Source of the DNA: Streptomyces guryensis
GTDB lineage: Bacteria > Actinomycetota > Actinomycetes > Streptomycetales > Streptomycetaceae
Reading direction: 5' to 3'
DNA: 64,000 nt
NCBI RefSeq assembly: GCF_021261325.1
Contig: NZ_JAJSBI010000004.1
Span: forward strand, 62,001 to 126,000
Each line of letters starts with the position of its first letter. Position 1 is the stretch's first letter. This document shows positions 9,428 to 21,254 of this stretch, piece after piece. The notes below the pieces were generated by a model that did not search any database, was not told the origin of the DNA, and saw nothing but the letters and a program-made list of their open reading frames with translations. A program made the translations under genes and the position numbers.

Positions 9428-10531
9428 ATGGCGACCATGGCCGACGTCGCTCGAAGCGCCGGAGTCTCCGTGGCGACCGTCTCGCACGTCCTGAACGGCA
9501 CCCGCCCCGTCCTCCCCCACACCCGCCAGGCAGTCCTGGACGCCGTCGACAGGCTCGGCTACACCCCGAACACCCTCGCCCGTTCCCTGGTGACCTCGCG
9601 CACCCGGTCCATCGGACTCGCGGTGTCGGCGATCAGCAACCCGTACTTCACGGAGATCCTCCAGGGCGTCGAGGCCAGCGCCCTGGAACACGGCTACAGC
9701 CTGATCATCGCCGATCCGCACGACGACCCGGAGCACGAGCGCAAGGTCGTCCAGCTGCTGCACGAACGCCGGGTCGACGGCCTGATCGTCGCCCCCTCGG
9801 CGAACCCGCGCGAGCTCGTCGCGTACCTCGGCCGCCACGGCGTGCCGGCCGTCTTCCTCGACCGGCTCCTCGACACCCCGGCCGAGGGCACACCCGCCTA
9901 CGACCAGGTATGCGCCGAGAGTGCCGAACCGACCGCCCGGCTGGTCACCCACCTCGCCGAGCTCGGCCACCGCCGGATCGCCCTGGTCGCCGGGCGGCCC
10001 GGGCTCAGCACCACCCGCGAACGCATCGCCGGATACCGCCACGGCCTCGCCGTCTCGGGGCTCCCCGACGACGAACGCCTGCTGGTGCACGGCAACTCCG
10101 AGTCCGCAGACGCCGAGCGCGCCACCACGGCGCTGGTCTCCCTCGCCGCCCCGCCCACCGCCCTCGTCGCGGCCAACAACGCGATGACCATCGGTGCTCT
10201 GCGCGCCCTGCGCGACCGCGGCCTGTCCGTGCCCGAGGACATGGCCCTGTGCTGCTTCGACGACTTCGCCTGGGCGGACCTGTTCTCGCCGCGGCTGACC
10301 GCCGTCGCCCAGCCCAGCAGGGAGATCGGCACCCAGGCGGTCCGGGTGCTCCTGGAACGCCTCGCCTCCCCGGACCGCCCCACCCGCACCCTGCGGCTCC
10401 CTTGCACCTTCGTCCACCGGACCTCGTGCGGCTGCCCGGAGGAGACGGTGCGGTCCGAACAACCCGAGAAGTTCGAGAAGCATGACAAGCCCGAGAGGTT
10501 CGGGAAGTCCGAGAAAGGAACACTGTCGTGA
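9428..10531 (+). CDS. LacI-family transcriptional regulator
   Basis: A 367-residue sugar-responsive regulator. The N-terminal LacI helix-turn-helix and hinge is clear (ADVARSAGVSVATVSHVLNG, then LARSLVTSRTRSIGL). It is followed by a periplasmic-binding-protein-like effector domain (VDGLIVAPSA, RRIALVAGRPG, CCFDDFAWADLF). The C terminus HRTSCGCPE is the usual LacI end, after which there is a charged tail of E/K/F repeats. The start at 9428 has a strong site (AAGGGGGACG). The stop overlaps the GTG of the downstream sugar kinase by four bases (GTGA), so the two are coupled. The palindrome at 9319-9348 is its probable operator. Confidence 0.92.
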   Translation: MATMADVARSAGVSVATVSHVLNGTRPVLPHTRQAVLDAVDRLGYTPNTLARSLVTSRTRSIGLAVSAISNPYFTEILQGVEASALEHGYSLIIADPHDDPEHERKVVQLLHERRVDGLIVAPSANPRELVAYLGRHGVPAVFLDRLLDTPAEGTPAYDQVCAESAEPTARLVTHLAELGHRRIALVAGRPGLSTTRERIAGYRHGLAVSGLPDDERLLVHGNSESADAERATTALVSLAAPPTALVAANNAMTIGALRALRDRGLSVPEDMALCCFDDFAWADLFSPRLTAVAQPSREIGTQAVRVLLERLASPDRPTRTLRLPCTFVHRTSCGCPEETVRSEQPEKFEKHDKPERFGKSEKGTLS

Positions 10532-11439
10532 TCGTCGTCGCCGGTGAGGCTCTGATCGATCTGGTACCGCAGGGTACGGGTGCCCTCGCGGGCCTGAAGC
10601 CCGCGCTCGGCGGCGGCCCGTACAACACGGCCGTGGCCCTCGGCCGTCTCGGCTCCCCCACGGCGTTCTGCTCCCGCACCTCGCACGACGCCTTCGGAGA
10701 GGCGTTGCTCGACGGGCTACGGGCAGCGGGCGTCGACGTCTCGGCCGTGCAGCGCGGTGCGGAGCCGACCACGCTCGCGGTCGCCACGATCGACGGGAAC
10801 GGCTCGGCCGCCTACTCCTTCTACGTCGAGGGCACCGCCGACCGGCTGTTCGCCGTGCCCGAGGTGCTCCCCGCCGAGGTACGCGCCGTGTCCTTCGGCA
10901 CGTGCTCGCTCGTCCTGGAGCCCGGCGCGACGGCCTACGAGACCCTGCTGCACACCGCAGCCGCGCAGGGCGTCTTCACCGCGCTCGACCCCAACGTCCG
11001 GGCGGGCCTGATTCCCGATGCGGACGCCTACCGGGCGCGTTTCCGGGGCTGGCTGCCCTCGGTGTCGCTGCTCAAGCTGTCCGAGGAGGATGCCCTGTGG
11101 CTGGGCGGCTCGCCGCGGGAGTGGCTGGCCGCCGGACCCGCCGCTGTCGTGATCACCCACGGCGGCGACGGGCTCAGCGCCTTCACCCGGGACGGGGCCG
11201 TGTACCCCGTGCCGGGCGAGAAGGTCGACGTCGTCGACACCATCGGCGCCGGCGACACGGTGAACGCGGCTCTTCTGCACGGCCTGGCCGCCCAGGACGC
11301 CCTGTCCCGCGAGGCACTCCTGGGCCTGGGCGCCGACGGCTGGACCAGGCTGCTGCGCTTCGCGGCGCGGGCAGCCGCGATCACCTGCTCCCGGGCGGGC
11401 GCGGAGCCGCCGTACGCGTCCGAAGTGGACGCGCTGTAG
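10528..11439 (+). CDS. PfkB-family carbohydrate kinase (fructokinase-like)
   Basis: A 303-residue ribokinase/PfkB-family kinase that phosphorylates a sugar with ATP. It has the N-terminal GGGPYNTAVALGRLG substrate-binding signature (about 30-45) and the C-terminal catalytic motif DTIGAGD (about 238-244), whose aspartate is the catalytic base. It starts with GTG inside the stop of the LacI gene, which suggests the LacI effector is the kinase's substrate or product. No transporter gene is adjacent, so the sugar cannot be named; fructokinase is the nearest family resemblance. A 13-bp stem terminator follows, shared with convergent uvrA. Confidence 0.9.
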   Translation: MIVVAGEALIDLVPQGTGALAGLKPALGGGPYNTAVALGRLGSPTAFCSRTSHDAFGEALLDGLRAAGVDVSAVQRGAEPTTLAVATIDGNGSAAYSFYVEGTADRLFAVPEVLPAEVRAVSFGTCSLVLEPGATAYETLLHTAAAQGVFTALDPNVRAGLIPDADAYRARFRGWLPSVSLLKLSEEDALWLGGSPREWLAAGPAAVVITHGGDGLSAFTRDGAVYPVPGEKVDVVDTIGAGDTVNAALLHGLAAQDALSREALLGLGADGWTRLLRFAARAAAITCSRAGAEPPYASEVDAL

Positions 11440-11489
11440 GGGGCTTGTTTCCGTCCTGCGCGGGCGCGGCAGCCGTGCTTGCAACGGGC

Positions 11490-11522
11490 GGCGCCCCGCG
11501 GGGAGTTCTCCCGCGGGGCGCC
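11490..11522. terminator. Bidirectional terminator between the kinase and uvrA
   Basis: Perfect 13-bp stem (GGCGCCCCGCGGG / CCCGCGGGGCGCC) with a 7-nt loop in the short gap between convergent genes. No T tract follows, as is usual for Streptomyces. Confidence 0.75.
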
Positions 11523-11540
11523 ACACCGTCGTGGACCTGA

Positions 11541-14570
<3,030 letters not shown>

Positions 14571-14799
14571 GCCGGTCCGCACCTTTCTTGGCTTGAGAGG
14601 AGTGACAGGGGCGGGGCCCCCGTGCTTTCTCAGACTAGGGGGAGCCACTGACAACGCCGGTCGGATTCCCGGGTTGCATAACAATCCCCGGCTCTCCAGC
14701 ATGCCCGACGCCACGCCCGACCATATAGCACGCGCATTCGATTTACGGCACGGCTTCACCACCTTCACCCAAAGGTGTGGCGCAGCTAGGGTCATTACC

Positions 14800-15486
14800 A
14801 TGATTGATCACGGTCATGACCTGGCGTCTGTACGTGACGCGACGGACCGGCTGCTCACCGCAGCCGCCGAACTGGACAACGCTTCGGTGGCCGAGCCGTC
14901 ACGGCTGCCCGGCTGGACTCGCGGCCACGTCCTCGCCCACCTCGCCCGCAACGCGGACGCCCTCGTGAACGTCCTCGAAGGCCGTCCCATGTATCCGTCC
15001 GGGGAGGCCCGCGACGCCGACATCGAAAGGGACGCCCCGCGCCCCCTCGACGTCCAGCTCGCCGACCTGCGCGACAGCGCGGCCCGCTTCCAGCGGACGG
15101 GAGCGGTGCCGGCGGACTGGTCGCGCACGGTGGAGCTGCGCAACGGGGTCACCGACTCGGCGTCCGGGGTGCCGTTCCGCCGCTGGGCCGAGGTGGAGCT
15201 GCACCACGTGGACCTCGGTATCGGGTACGAGCTGGAGGATCTGCCGACGGAGTTCTCCGAGCGGGAGATCGACTTCCTCGCCACGCGCTTCTCCGGGCAC
15301 TCCGATGTTCCCCCCACGCGACTGACGGTGGGTACACGCGCGTGGCGGACGGGCCAGGAGACGACGGAGCCGGAGGTCACCGTCTCGGGCCCGGCGCCCG
15401 AGCTGCTCGGCTGGCTCTCCGGGCGACGCGACGGCTCCGGCCTGACCGTGCGGGGCGGCTCACTCCCGGCGCTTCCCCCGTTGTGA
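14800..15486 (+). CDS. Maleylpyruvate isomerase-family mycothiol-dependent enzyme
   Basis: A 228-residue protein of the MDMPI/DinB-like group, which uses mycothiol, the actinobacterial thiol. Visible signatures are the N-terminal helical segment with [20 protein letters not shown] (metal-binding histidine in HVLAHL), and [22 protein letters not shown], whose HHVD histidine and aspartate complete the metal site. The ATG at 14800 is preceded by AGGG. It is divergent from uvrA across 229 bp. The substrate is unknown; family members act in isomerisation, detoxification or anti-sigma roles. Confidence 0.88.
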   Translation: MIDHGHDLASVRDATDRLLTAAAELDNASVAEPSRLPGWTRGHVLAHLARNADALVNVLEGRPMYPSGEARDADIERDAPRPLDVQLADLRDSAARFQRTGAVPADWSRTVELRNGVTDSASGVPFRRWAEVELHHVDLGIGYELEDLPTEFSEREIDFLATRFSGHSDVPPTRLTVGTRAWRTGQETTEPEVTVSGPAPELLGWLSGRRDGSGLTVRGGSLPALPPL

Positions 15487-15542
15487 CCGCGCGGCCCATG
15501 GCCAGGAGCCCGGCTGCGCTCCCCCGCTATAGGCTGACGGCC

Positions 15543-16199
15543 ATGACGTACAGCGGACAGGTGACGGTCGGCGGCCCGGCGGACGTGCACGAGCTGAAGG
15601 ACCTGATGATCACCAAGATCGCGGTCGGCCCGATGGACAACAACGCCTATCTGCTGCGCTGCCGGGCCACCGATGAGCAGTTGCTGATCGACGCGGCCAA
15701 CGACGCGGACACACTGCTCGGCATGATCGGTGACGACGGCATCGCCTCGGTCGTCACCACACACCAGCACGGCGACCACTGGCAGGCGCTCGCCCGGGTC
15801 GTCGCGGCCACGGGCGCCCGCACGTATGCGGGCCGTGAGGACGCCGTCGGCATCCCGGTGCCGACCGATGTCCTCGTCGACGACGGCGACACCGTCCGGG
15901 TGGGGCACGTGGAGCTCACCGCGCGCCATCTGGTCGGGCACACGCCGGGGTCGATCGCCCTCGTCTACGACGACCCGCACGGGCACCCCCATGTCTTCAC
16001 GGGGGACTGCCTCTTCCCGGGGGGTGTCGGCAACACCCGTAAGGACCCGAAGGCGTTCGCCAGTCTGATCCACGACGTCGAGACGAAGATCTTCGACGCG
16101 CTGCCGGACGAGACCTGGGTCTACCCGGGCCACGGCGACGACACCACCCTGGGCGCGGAGCGGCCGCATCTCGCGGAGTGGCACGCGCGCGGGTGGTGA
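15543..16199 (+). CDS. MBL-fold metallo-hydrolase (glyoxalase II-like)
   Basis: A 218-residue metallo-beta-lactamase-fold hydrolase. Metal ligands are visible in order: HQHGDHW (HxHxDH), VGHTPGS, TGDCLFPGG and YPGHGDD. The pattern matches glyoxalase II-like hydrolases acting on thioesters. The ATG at 15543 lies 13 bases behind TATAGG, which could be a -10 box and would give a very short leader. It follows the mycothiol-dependent enzyme by 56 bp in the same direction, so a shared thiol-linked detoxification role is an attractive but unproven inference. A very strong terminator follows. Confidence 0.9.
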   Translation: MTYSGQVTVGGPADVHELKDLMITKIAVGPMDNNAYLLRCRATDEQLLIDAANDADTLLGMIGDDGIASVVTTHQHGDHWQALARVVAATGARTYAGREDAVGIPVPTDVLVDDGDTVRVGHVELTARHLVGHTPGSIALVYDDPHGHPHVFTGDCLFPGGVGNTRKDPKAFASLIHDVETKIFDALPDETWVYPGHGDDTTLGAERPHLAEWHARGW

Positions 16200-16210
16200 G
16201 AAGGCCGAAC

Positions 16211-16258
16211 GGCGTACAGGGGCGGTCAGGTTCCACGACCTGACCGCCCCTGTACGCC
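16211..16258 (+). terminator. Strong hairpin terminator after the metallo-hydrolase
   Basis: Perfect 20-bp stem (left arm 16211-16230, right arm 16239-16258) with an 8-nt loop, starting 11 bases past the stop codon. One of the longest perfect stems in the window. Confidence 0.88.
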
Positions 16259-16707
16259 TCGGCCCGCTTGCCGCCTCGAGAGGGCGGGCCCGTGACCCAT
16301 GGGAGTCATGCCCTACAGCGCGCAGCGCGGCGAATGCGTCACATCCCGGCGGCGCACACGATATGGCGCGCAGGGCCGCGCTCCGTATCCTCGGCGCTCG
16401 CTCCGGCGTGAACTCCCCCTACGCCCGCGCCGACTTGACGCACGCGCCCCGTGTGAACCATTCACACGAGCCGAAGTCCCGCGCGCGCTCCCCGCGCACC
16501 TGGTTGCGCAGTCAACTGGAAGCAGCCCCGCACAGGATGACGGCTCCTGCGCGGTATGGGCCGCCGGTCTTTCGATCCCCGCCCTCGACCGGCGGCCCCG
16601 GCGTTCTCTCAGATAGTGTTCACAAGGCCGCAACACGCGTTCCCACTATGCGGACAATTCCCGTCGTGACCTCGACAAACGGGACGCATGACTGCCACTC
16701 TCCCGCC
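16259..16707. other. Intergenic region upstream of the amino-acid ABC operon
   Basis: About 450 bp with no convincing gene. The frame of the solute-binding protein stays open back to about 16363, but that part codes for an Arg/Ala-rich stretch without ribosome site and placed before a clear lipoprotein signal, so I treat it as non-coding. It holds the palindrome at 16450-16468. Confidence 0.5.
16450..16468. promoter_or_regulatory. Palindromic candidate operator CGTGTGAA-N3-TTCACACG
   Basis: Perfect 8-bp arms with a 3-nt centre, about 240 bp upstream of the solute-binding protein. The form TGTGA-N5-TCACA resembles GntR-type or Crp-like sites but has N5 rather than the Crp N6. The binding protein is unknown. 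Confidence 0.45.
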
Positions 16708-17592
16708 ATGCACCTCGCCCCTCGCGCACTGCGCCGCGCCGTCGCCGCGGCAACCATAGGCCTGCTCGCCACCGCTGTCGGCTGCGCTCCGCAGCCGGAG
16801 GACAAGGCGGCGGCCACGCCGTCCGGTTCGGCCTCGAAGACCTGCGCCAAGGGCAATCTGGCGACCCGGACGTCGGGCAAGCTGACGATCGCCACTGACG
16901 AGCCCGCGTACGAGCCGTGGTTCAAGGACGACAAGCCCGCCAACGGCAAGGGCTTCGAGTCGGCCGTCGCCTATGCGGTGGCGCAGCAACTCGGCTACGA
17001 CAAGAGCGCCGTCGTCTGGCAGCAGGTGCCCTTCAACAAAGCCTTCGCGCCCGGTGTGAAGACCTTCGACTTCGACATCAACCAGGTGTCCATCAGCAAC
17101 GAGCGCAAGAAGGCCGTGGACTTCTCCTCCGGCTACTACGACGTGCGCCAGGCCGTCATCGCGCTGAAGGGCTCGAAGGCCGCGAAGGCGACGAGCATCG
17201 CGGACCTGAAGGGCCTCAAGCTGGGCGCCCAGGTCGGCACCACCAGCCTCGACTACATCAGCGACGTGGTGAAGCCGAAGCAGGAAGCCGCGGTCTACGC
17301 CAAGAATGACCAGGCCAAGTCCGCACTGAAGAACGGCCAGGTCGACGCCATCGTGACCGACCTGCCGACCGCCTTCTACATCACCGCGGCCGAGGTGACC
17401 GACGCCAAGATCGTCGGGCAGTTCGAGAACCAGGGCGGTACGCCGGAGCAGTTCGGGCTCGTGCTCGACAAGGGCAGCGCGCTCACCTCGTGCGTGACCG
17501 GCGCCGTCGACGCCCTGCGCAAGGACGGCACGCTGGCGAAGCTCGAGAAGCAGTGGCTCTCGGACGCCGTCGACGCCCCGGTGCTCAAGTGA
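16708..17592 (+). CDS. Amino-acid ABC transporter substrate-binding lipoprotein
   Basis: A 294-residue extracellular solute-binding protein (SBP family 3, polar amino acids). I start at the ATG 16708, which gives MHLAPRALRRAV and a lipoprotein signal with lipobox TAVGC, so the mature protein is lipid-anchored at about Cys27. The type 3 pattern is clear: LTIATDEPAYEPWF, then KGFESAVAYAVAQQLG, DFDINQVSIS, and the late DAIVTDLPTAFYI. No good Shine-Dalgarno sequence precedes the start; an alternative ATG lies at 16648. First gene of a three-gene transporter operon, overlapping the permease by four bases (GTGA). The substrate cannot be fixed from sequence. Confidence 0.9.
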   Translation: MHLAPRALRRAVAAATIGLLATAVGCAPQPEDKAAATPSGSASKTCAKGNLATRTSGKLTIATDEPAYEPWFKDDKPANGKGFESAVAYAVAQQLGYDKSAVVWQQVPFNKAFAPGVKTFDFDINQVSISNERKKAVDFSSGYYDVRQAVIALKGSKAAKATSIADLKGLKLGAQVGTTSLDYISDVVKPKQEAAVYAKNDQAKSALKNGQVDAIVTDLPTAFYITAAEVTDAKIVGQFENQGGTPEQFGLVLDKGSALTSCVTGAVDALRKDGTLAKLEKQWLSDAVDAPVLK

Positions 17593-18506
17593 CCGTCGCC
17601 AAGGAGGAGTCCGGCCGGGAGGACGCGGACAACAAGGGCGACATGTCCGGCGGGGGTGATGGATACGTCCCCTCCCAGCGGCGCATCGATCGTGAGGCCT
17701 TCAAGCGCGCGCGTACCCGCCGCGCGACGGCGATCGCCGCGCTGTCGACCCTCGTCACGGGCGTGGTCCTCTACCTGGTCGTCGTCAACGCACCCGGGTG
17801 GCCGCGCACCAAGGAGACGTTCTTCAACGGGCAGTACGCGCGCGAGGCGTTCCCCAAGGTCCTCGAAGGGCTCTGGCTCAACGTCCGGCTGCTGCTGATC
17901 TGCGGCGTGGCGGTGCTGGTCCTCGGCATGCTGATCGCCATCGCGCGCACTTTGCGCGGTCCGGTGTTCTTCCCGCTGAGGGCGCTGGCGGCCGCGTACA
18001 CCGACTTCTTCCGCGGGCTGCCGCTGATCATCAACCTGATGATCGTGGTCCTCGGTGTTCCCGCGCTGCGGCTGCAGGGCGTGACCGTCGACCCGGTGCT
18101 CCTCGGCGGTACGGCGCTCACGCTGACGTATTCGGCGTACGTGGCCGAGGTGTTCCGTGCCGGCATCGAGTCCGTGCACCCCTCGCAGCGCGCCGCGGCC
18201 CGCTCGCTGGGCCTCACCAACCGGCAGGCCCTGCGGCACGTCGTCCTGCCGCAGGCCGTGCGCCGACAGGTGCCGCCCCTGCTGAACGACCTGGTGTCGC
18301 TGCAGAAGGACACCGGGCTCGTGTCGATCGGCGGCGCGATCGACGCCGTACGGGCCGCGGACATCATCGTGGGACGCAGCCTCAACTACACGCCGTACAT
18401 CGTCGCGGGCCTGGTCTTCGTGGCGCTGACCATCCCGATGACCCGCTTCACGGACTGGGTGACGGCACGGATGGACCGCCGGCGAGCCCAGGGAGGATCG
18501 ATATGA
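17589..18506 (+). CDS. Amino-acid ABC transporter permease
   Basis: A 305-residue inner-membrane permease of the HisM/GlnP type. After a hydrophilic N-terminal region of about 40 residues there are five or six membrane spans. The permease loop that contacts the ATPase is visible as [32 protein letters not shown], with the EAA-like glycine. The start is the GTG that overlaps the upstream stop; an ATG at 17644 with AAGGGC in front is a plausible alternative. It overlaps the ATPase gene by four bases (ATGA). Only one permease is encoded, so it probably forms a homodimer. Confidence 0.9.
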   Translation: MTVAKEESGREDADNKGDMSGGGDGYVPSQRRIDREAFKRARTRRATAIAALSTLVTGVVLYLVVVNAPGWPRTKETFFNGQYAREAFPKVLEGLWLNVRLLLICGVAVLVLGMLIAIARTLRGPVFFPLRALAAAYTDFFRGLPLIINLMIVVLGVPALRLQGVTVDPVLLGGTALTLTYSAYVAEVFRAGIESVHPSQRAAARSLGLTNRQALRHVVLPQAVRRQVPPLLNDLVSLQKDTGLVSIGGAIDAVRAADIIVGRSLNYTPYIVAGLVFVALTIPMTRFTDWVTARMDRRRAQGGSI

Positions 18507-19255
18507 GCGACGCGCCCGTGCTGCGCATGGAGTCCGTGCGCAAGACCTTCGGCGACTCGGTCGTCCTGCGGGATGTCGACCTGGAGGTCGCGCCGCACAC
18601 GGTGACGGCGCTGATCGGCGCCTCCGGCTCGGGCAAGTCGACGCTGCTGCGGTGCGCGAACCTCCTGGAGGAGATCGACGACGGGGCGATCTGGCTGGAC
18701 GGCGAGGAGATCACCGATCCACGTGCCGATCAGGACGCGGTACGCCGCCGTATCGGCGTGGTCTTCCAGGCGTACAACCTGTTCCCGCACATGACGGTCC
18801 TGGACAACATCACGCTCGCCCCGCGGCGGGTGCACGGCGCCTCCCGCGCGGAGGCCGAGGAGCGTGCCCGGGAGCTGCTGGAGCGGCTCGGACTCGGCGG
18901 CAAGGCGGGCGAGTACCCGGACCGGCTGAGCGGGGGTCAGCAGCAGCGGGTGGCGATCGTGCGCGCCCTGGCCGTACGGCCGCGGCTGCTGCTGTTCGAC
19001 GAGATCACCGCCGCCCTCGACCCCGAACTCGTCGGCGAGGTCCTCGCTGTTGTGCGGGGCCTGAAGGACGACGGCATGACCATGGTGCTGGCCACGCACG
19101 AGATGGGCTTCGCCCGGGACGTAGCCGACCAGGTTTGTTTTCTGGACTCGGGGGTGGTCCTGGAGCGCGGAACCGCCGAACAGCTCTTCGGCGACCCGCA
19201 GCAGGAGCGCACACAACGGTTCCTGCGGCGGATCGTGGAGGCGGGGCGGCTGTAA
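18503..19255 (+). CDS. Amino-acid ABC transporter ATP-binding protein
   Basis: A 250-residue ABC ATPase of the GlnQ/HisP type that powers the importer. Walker A GASGSGKST (about 37-45), Q-loop VVFQAYNLFPHMTV, signature LSGGQQQRV, Walker B LLLFDEITAALDPEL and switch histidine ATHEMGF are all present. It is the last gene of the operon; its stop codon lies in the loop of the terminator hairpin. The operon faces aroQ tail to tail. Confidence 0.95.
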   Translation: MSDAPVLRMESVRKTFGDSVVLRDVDLEVAPHTVTALIGASGSGKSTLLRCANLLEEIDDGAIWLDGEEITDPRADQDAVRRRIGVVFQAYNLFPHMTVLDNITLAPRRVHGASRAEAEERARELLERLGLGGKAGEYPDRLSGGQQQRVAIVRALAVRPRLLLFDEITAALDPELVGEVLAVVRGLKDDGMTMVLATHEMGFARDVADQVCFLDSGVVLERGTAEQLFGDPQQERTQRFLRRIVEAGRL

Positions 19256-19269
19256 GAGCCGCCCCGCCT
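19239..19269. terminator. Terminator hairpin containing the transporter stop codon
   Basis: Perfect 12-bp stem (AGGCGGGGCGGC / GCCGCCCCGCCT) with a 7-nt loop TGTAAGA that contains the TAA stop of the ATPase gene. It probably serves both this operon and convergent aroQ. Confidence 0.8.
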
Positions 19270-19281
19270 GGTGATCGGGGC

Positions 19282-19755
19282 TTACGCGTCGGCCTGAGCA
19301 GCCCCCACCAGCGCCGCGACGCGCTCCACACCGAAGACGTACCCCTGTACTCCGCATCCGGCGATGACGCCGTCGGCGCGGAGGGAGACGTACGAGTGGT
19401 GCCGGAACGACTCGCGCCGGTGGATGTTGGAGACGTGCACCTCCAACACGGGCAGTCCGTCGCAGGTGTTGAGCGCGTCCAGAATCGCGACTGACGTGTG
19501 GGAGTAGGCCCCGGGGTTGATGACGATCCCGCAGTGGTTCAGCCGTGCCTCGTGGATCCAGTCGACCAACTCGCCCTCGTGGTTGGACTGCCGGAAGTCC
19601 ACCGTGCCGCCGCGCCCTGCCGCCGCCTTGGCGCACAGGGCCTCGACGTCGGCGAGGGTGTCCTTGCCGTAGATCTCCGGCTGGCGCTGGCCGAGCAGGT
19701 TCAGGTTGGGCCCGTTGAGGATCATGATCGGGGCGTTGGCCAGGGTGCGGGGCAC
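19282..19755 (-). CDS. aroQ: 3-dehydroquinate dehydratase, type II
   Basis: Shikimate-pathway enzyme that dehydrates 3-dehydroquinate to 3-dehydroshikimate, 157 residues, the usual length for the dodecameric type II enzyme. Signature elements: [18 protein letters not shown] with the catalytic tyrosine of the EIYG motif, the flexible lid with [12 protein letters not shown], and [11 protein letters not shown] with the catalytic histidine; the C-terminal [19 protein letters not shown] is also standard. The ATG at 19755 gives eight residues before the conserved MILNGPN, where a second ATG could be used. It is divergent from an MHS transporter gene 194 bp away. Confidence 0.96.
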   Translation of the reverse strand: MPRTLANAPIMILNGPNLNLLGQRQPEIYGKDTLADVEALCAKAAAGRGGTVDFRQSNHEGELVDWIHEARLNHCGIVINPGAYSHTSVAILDALNTCDGLPVLEVHVSNIHRRESFRHHSYVSLRADGVIAGCGVQGYVFGVERVAALVGAAQADA

Positions 19756-19949
19756 GGTTCCTCCGGTCCGGTGGGTTGCGGCGATCCGTCGAGGACCGCT
19801 GTTCGAACCGGTTTATCACGGTGCATGCGCGACGGGGCGGCCCGCACTCTCCGACGGGCCGCCCGGCGCATCGCCGTCACGTACCGGTGAGGCCGGGTCA
19901 CGCCTGTGCGCCCCCGTAACCCGCTGTCACCGTGGGTAGTTGACGCGGC

Positions 19950-21254
19950 ATGCACGACGTACGCACCGTAATGAAACCCTCCATGCTGCGGCTCGCGGCC
20001 GCCTCGCTTGCCGGGACGGCCATCGAGTTCTACGACTTCTTCGTGTACGGGACCGCCGCGGCGCTGGTCCTGGGACCGCTGTTCTTCCCGGCGTTCTCAC
20101 CGGTGGCGGGGACGCTCGCCGCTTTCGTCACGTTCGGCGTGGGGTTCGTGGCGCGGCCGCTGGGCTCGGTGCTGTTCGGGCACATCGGGGACCGGCGCGG
20201 ACGCCGGCCGGTCCTGGTCGGTTCGCTCCTGCTGACCGGCGCATCCACCGTCGCGGTCGGCTGTGTGCCGACGTACGGGTCGATCGGTGCGGCCGCCCCC
20301 GCGCTGCTCCTGGTGCTGCGCTTTCTGCAGGGGCTGGGGCTCGGCGGGGAGTGGGGCGGGGCCGTGCTGCTCACCGCCGAGCACGCGCCCGCCGAACGGC
20401 GTGCGCTGTGGTCGAGCTTCCCGCAGGTCGGGCCAGCCCTGGGGTTCCTGCTCGCCAATGGTGTGGTGCTGGCGCTGTCGGCGACACTGTCCGAGGCGCA
20501 GTTCGCCCAGTGGGGATGGCGGGTGCCGTTCTGGGCGGCAGGGGTGCTGGCCGCGGCGGGTCTGTGGCTGCGGTCGTCGCTCACCGAGAGTCCCAGCTTC
20601 CTCGAAATCGACGACCACGCGCGCGTGCCGCTCGCGGAGGTCGTACGCGAGCACTGGCGGCTCGTCCTGCTGACGGCCGGGGCGCTCTCCGTCGGCTACG
20701 CGATCTTCTACGCGGTGACGACCTGGTCCCTCGCGTATGCGACGGAACGGCTCGGAGTCAGCCGTACCGTCATGTTGACCTGCATCATGGCCGCGGTGGT
20801 GGTGAAGGGCGCGCTCACGCCGCTGGCCGCGCTGCTCGGGGACCGTTACGGGCGGCGGCCGATGTGTCTGGCCGGGTGTGCTGCCGCCGCTCTGTGGATG
20901 TTTCCGACGGTCTGCCTCCTCGCCACCGGGGAGCCGCTGCTGATGTTCGCCGGCTTCCTGGGGGCGCTGCTCGCGTTCGTCACGATGTTCGGGGTGATCG
21001 CCGCTTATCTGCCCGAGCTGTACGAGCCGCGGGTGCGCTGCACGGGAGCGGCCGTCGGTTACAACCTCGGTGGGGTGCTCGGGGGCGCGCTCACGCCGAT
21101 CGCGGCGACCGCGCTGGCCGGGCACGAGGGCGGGGTGCCGTGGGGCGTGGGCGCGTATCTCACGGGCATCGCGTTGCTGAGCCTGGGGTGCTTCGCGCTG
21201 CTGCCGGAGACGCGGCCGGTGCCGGTGGTCGTTGCGGAACCGGTCATGGATTGA
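19950..21254 (+). CDS. MHS-family MFS transporter (shikimate/organic acid type)
   Basis: A 434-residue major facilitator with 12 predicted membrane spans of the metabolite:proton symporter family. Diagnostic features are GTAIEFYDFFVYGTAAALV at the N terminus, GHIGDRRGRRPVLV in the loop between spans 2 and 3, FLQGLGLGGEWGGA in span 4, and GDRYGRRP in the middle loop. Members carry shikimate, proline, citrate or alpha-ketoglutarate. Its position divergent from aroQ suggests shikimate-type substrates. The last 11 bases overlap the convergent antiporter gene. Confidence 0.88.
   Translation: MHDVRTVMKPSMLRLAAASLAGTAIEFYDFFVYGTAAALVLGPLFFPAFSPVAGTLAAFVTFGVGFVARPLGSVLFGHIGDRRGRRPVLVGSLLLTGASTVAVGCVPTYGSIGAAAPALLLVLRFLQGLGLGGEWGGAVLLTAEHAPAERRALWSSFPQVGPALGFLLANGVVLALSATLSEAQFAQWGWRVPFWAAGVLAAAGLWLRSSLTESPSFLEIDDHARVPLAEVVREHWRLVLLTAGALSVGYAIFYAVTTWSLAYATERLGVSRTVMLTCIMAAVVVKGALTPLAALLGDRYGRRPMCLAGCAAAALWMFPTVCLLATGEPLLMFAGFLGALLAFVTMFGVIAAYLPELYEPRVRCTGAAVGYNLGGVLGGALTPIAATALAGHEGGVPWGVGAYLTGIALLSLGCFALLPETRPVPVVVAEPVMD

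Noticed and set aside
14571..14799. LexA/SOS box for uvrA (also checked before uvrB and uvrC)
   Set aside because: I found no GAAC-N4-GTTC type site in these upstream regions by eye, so damage control by LexA is not claimed.
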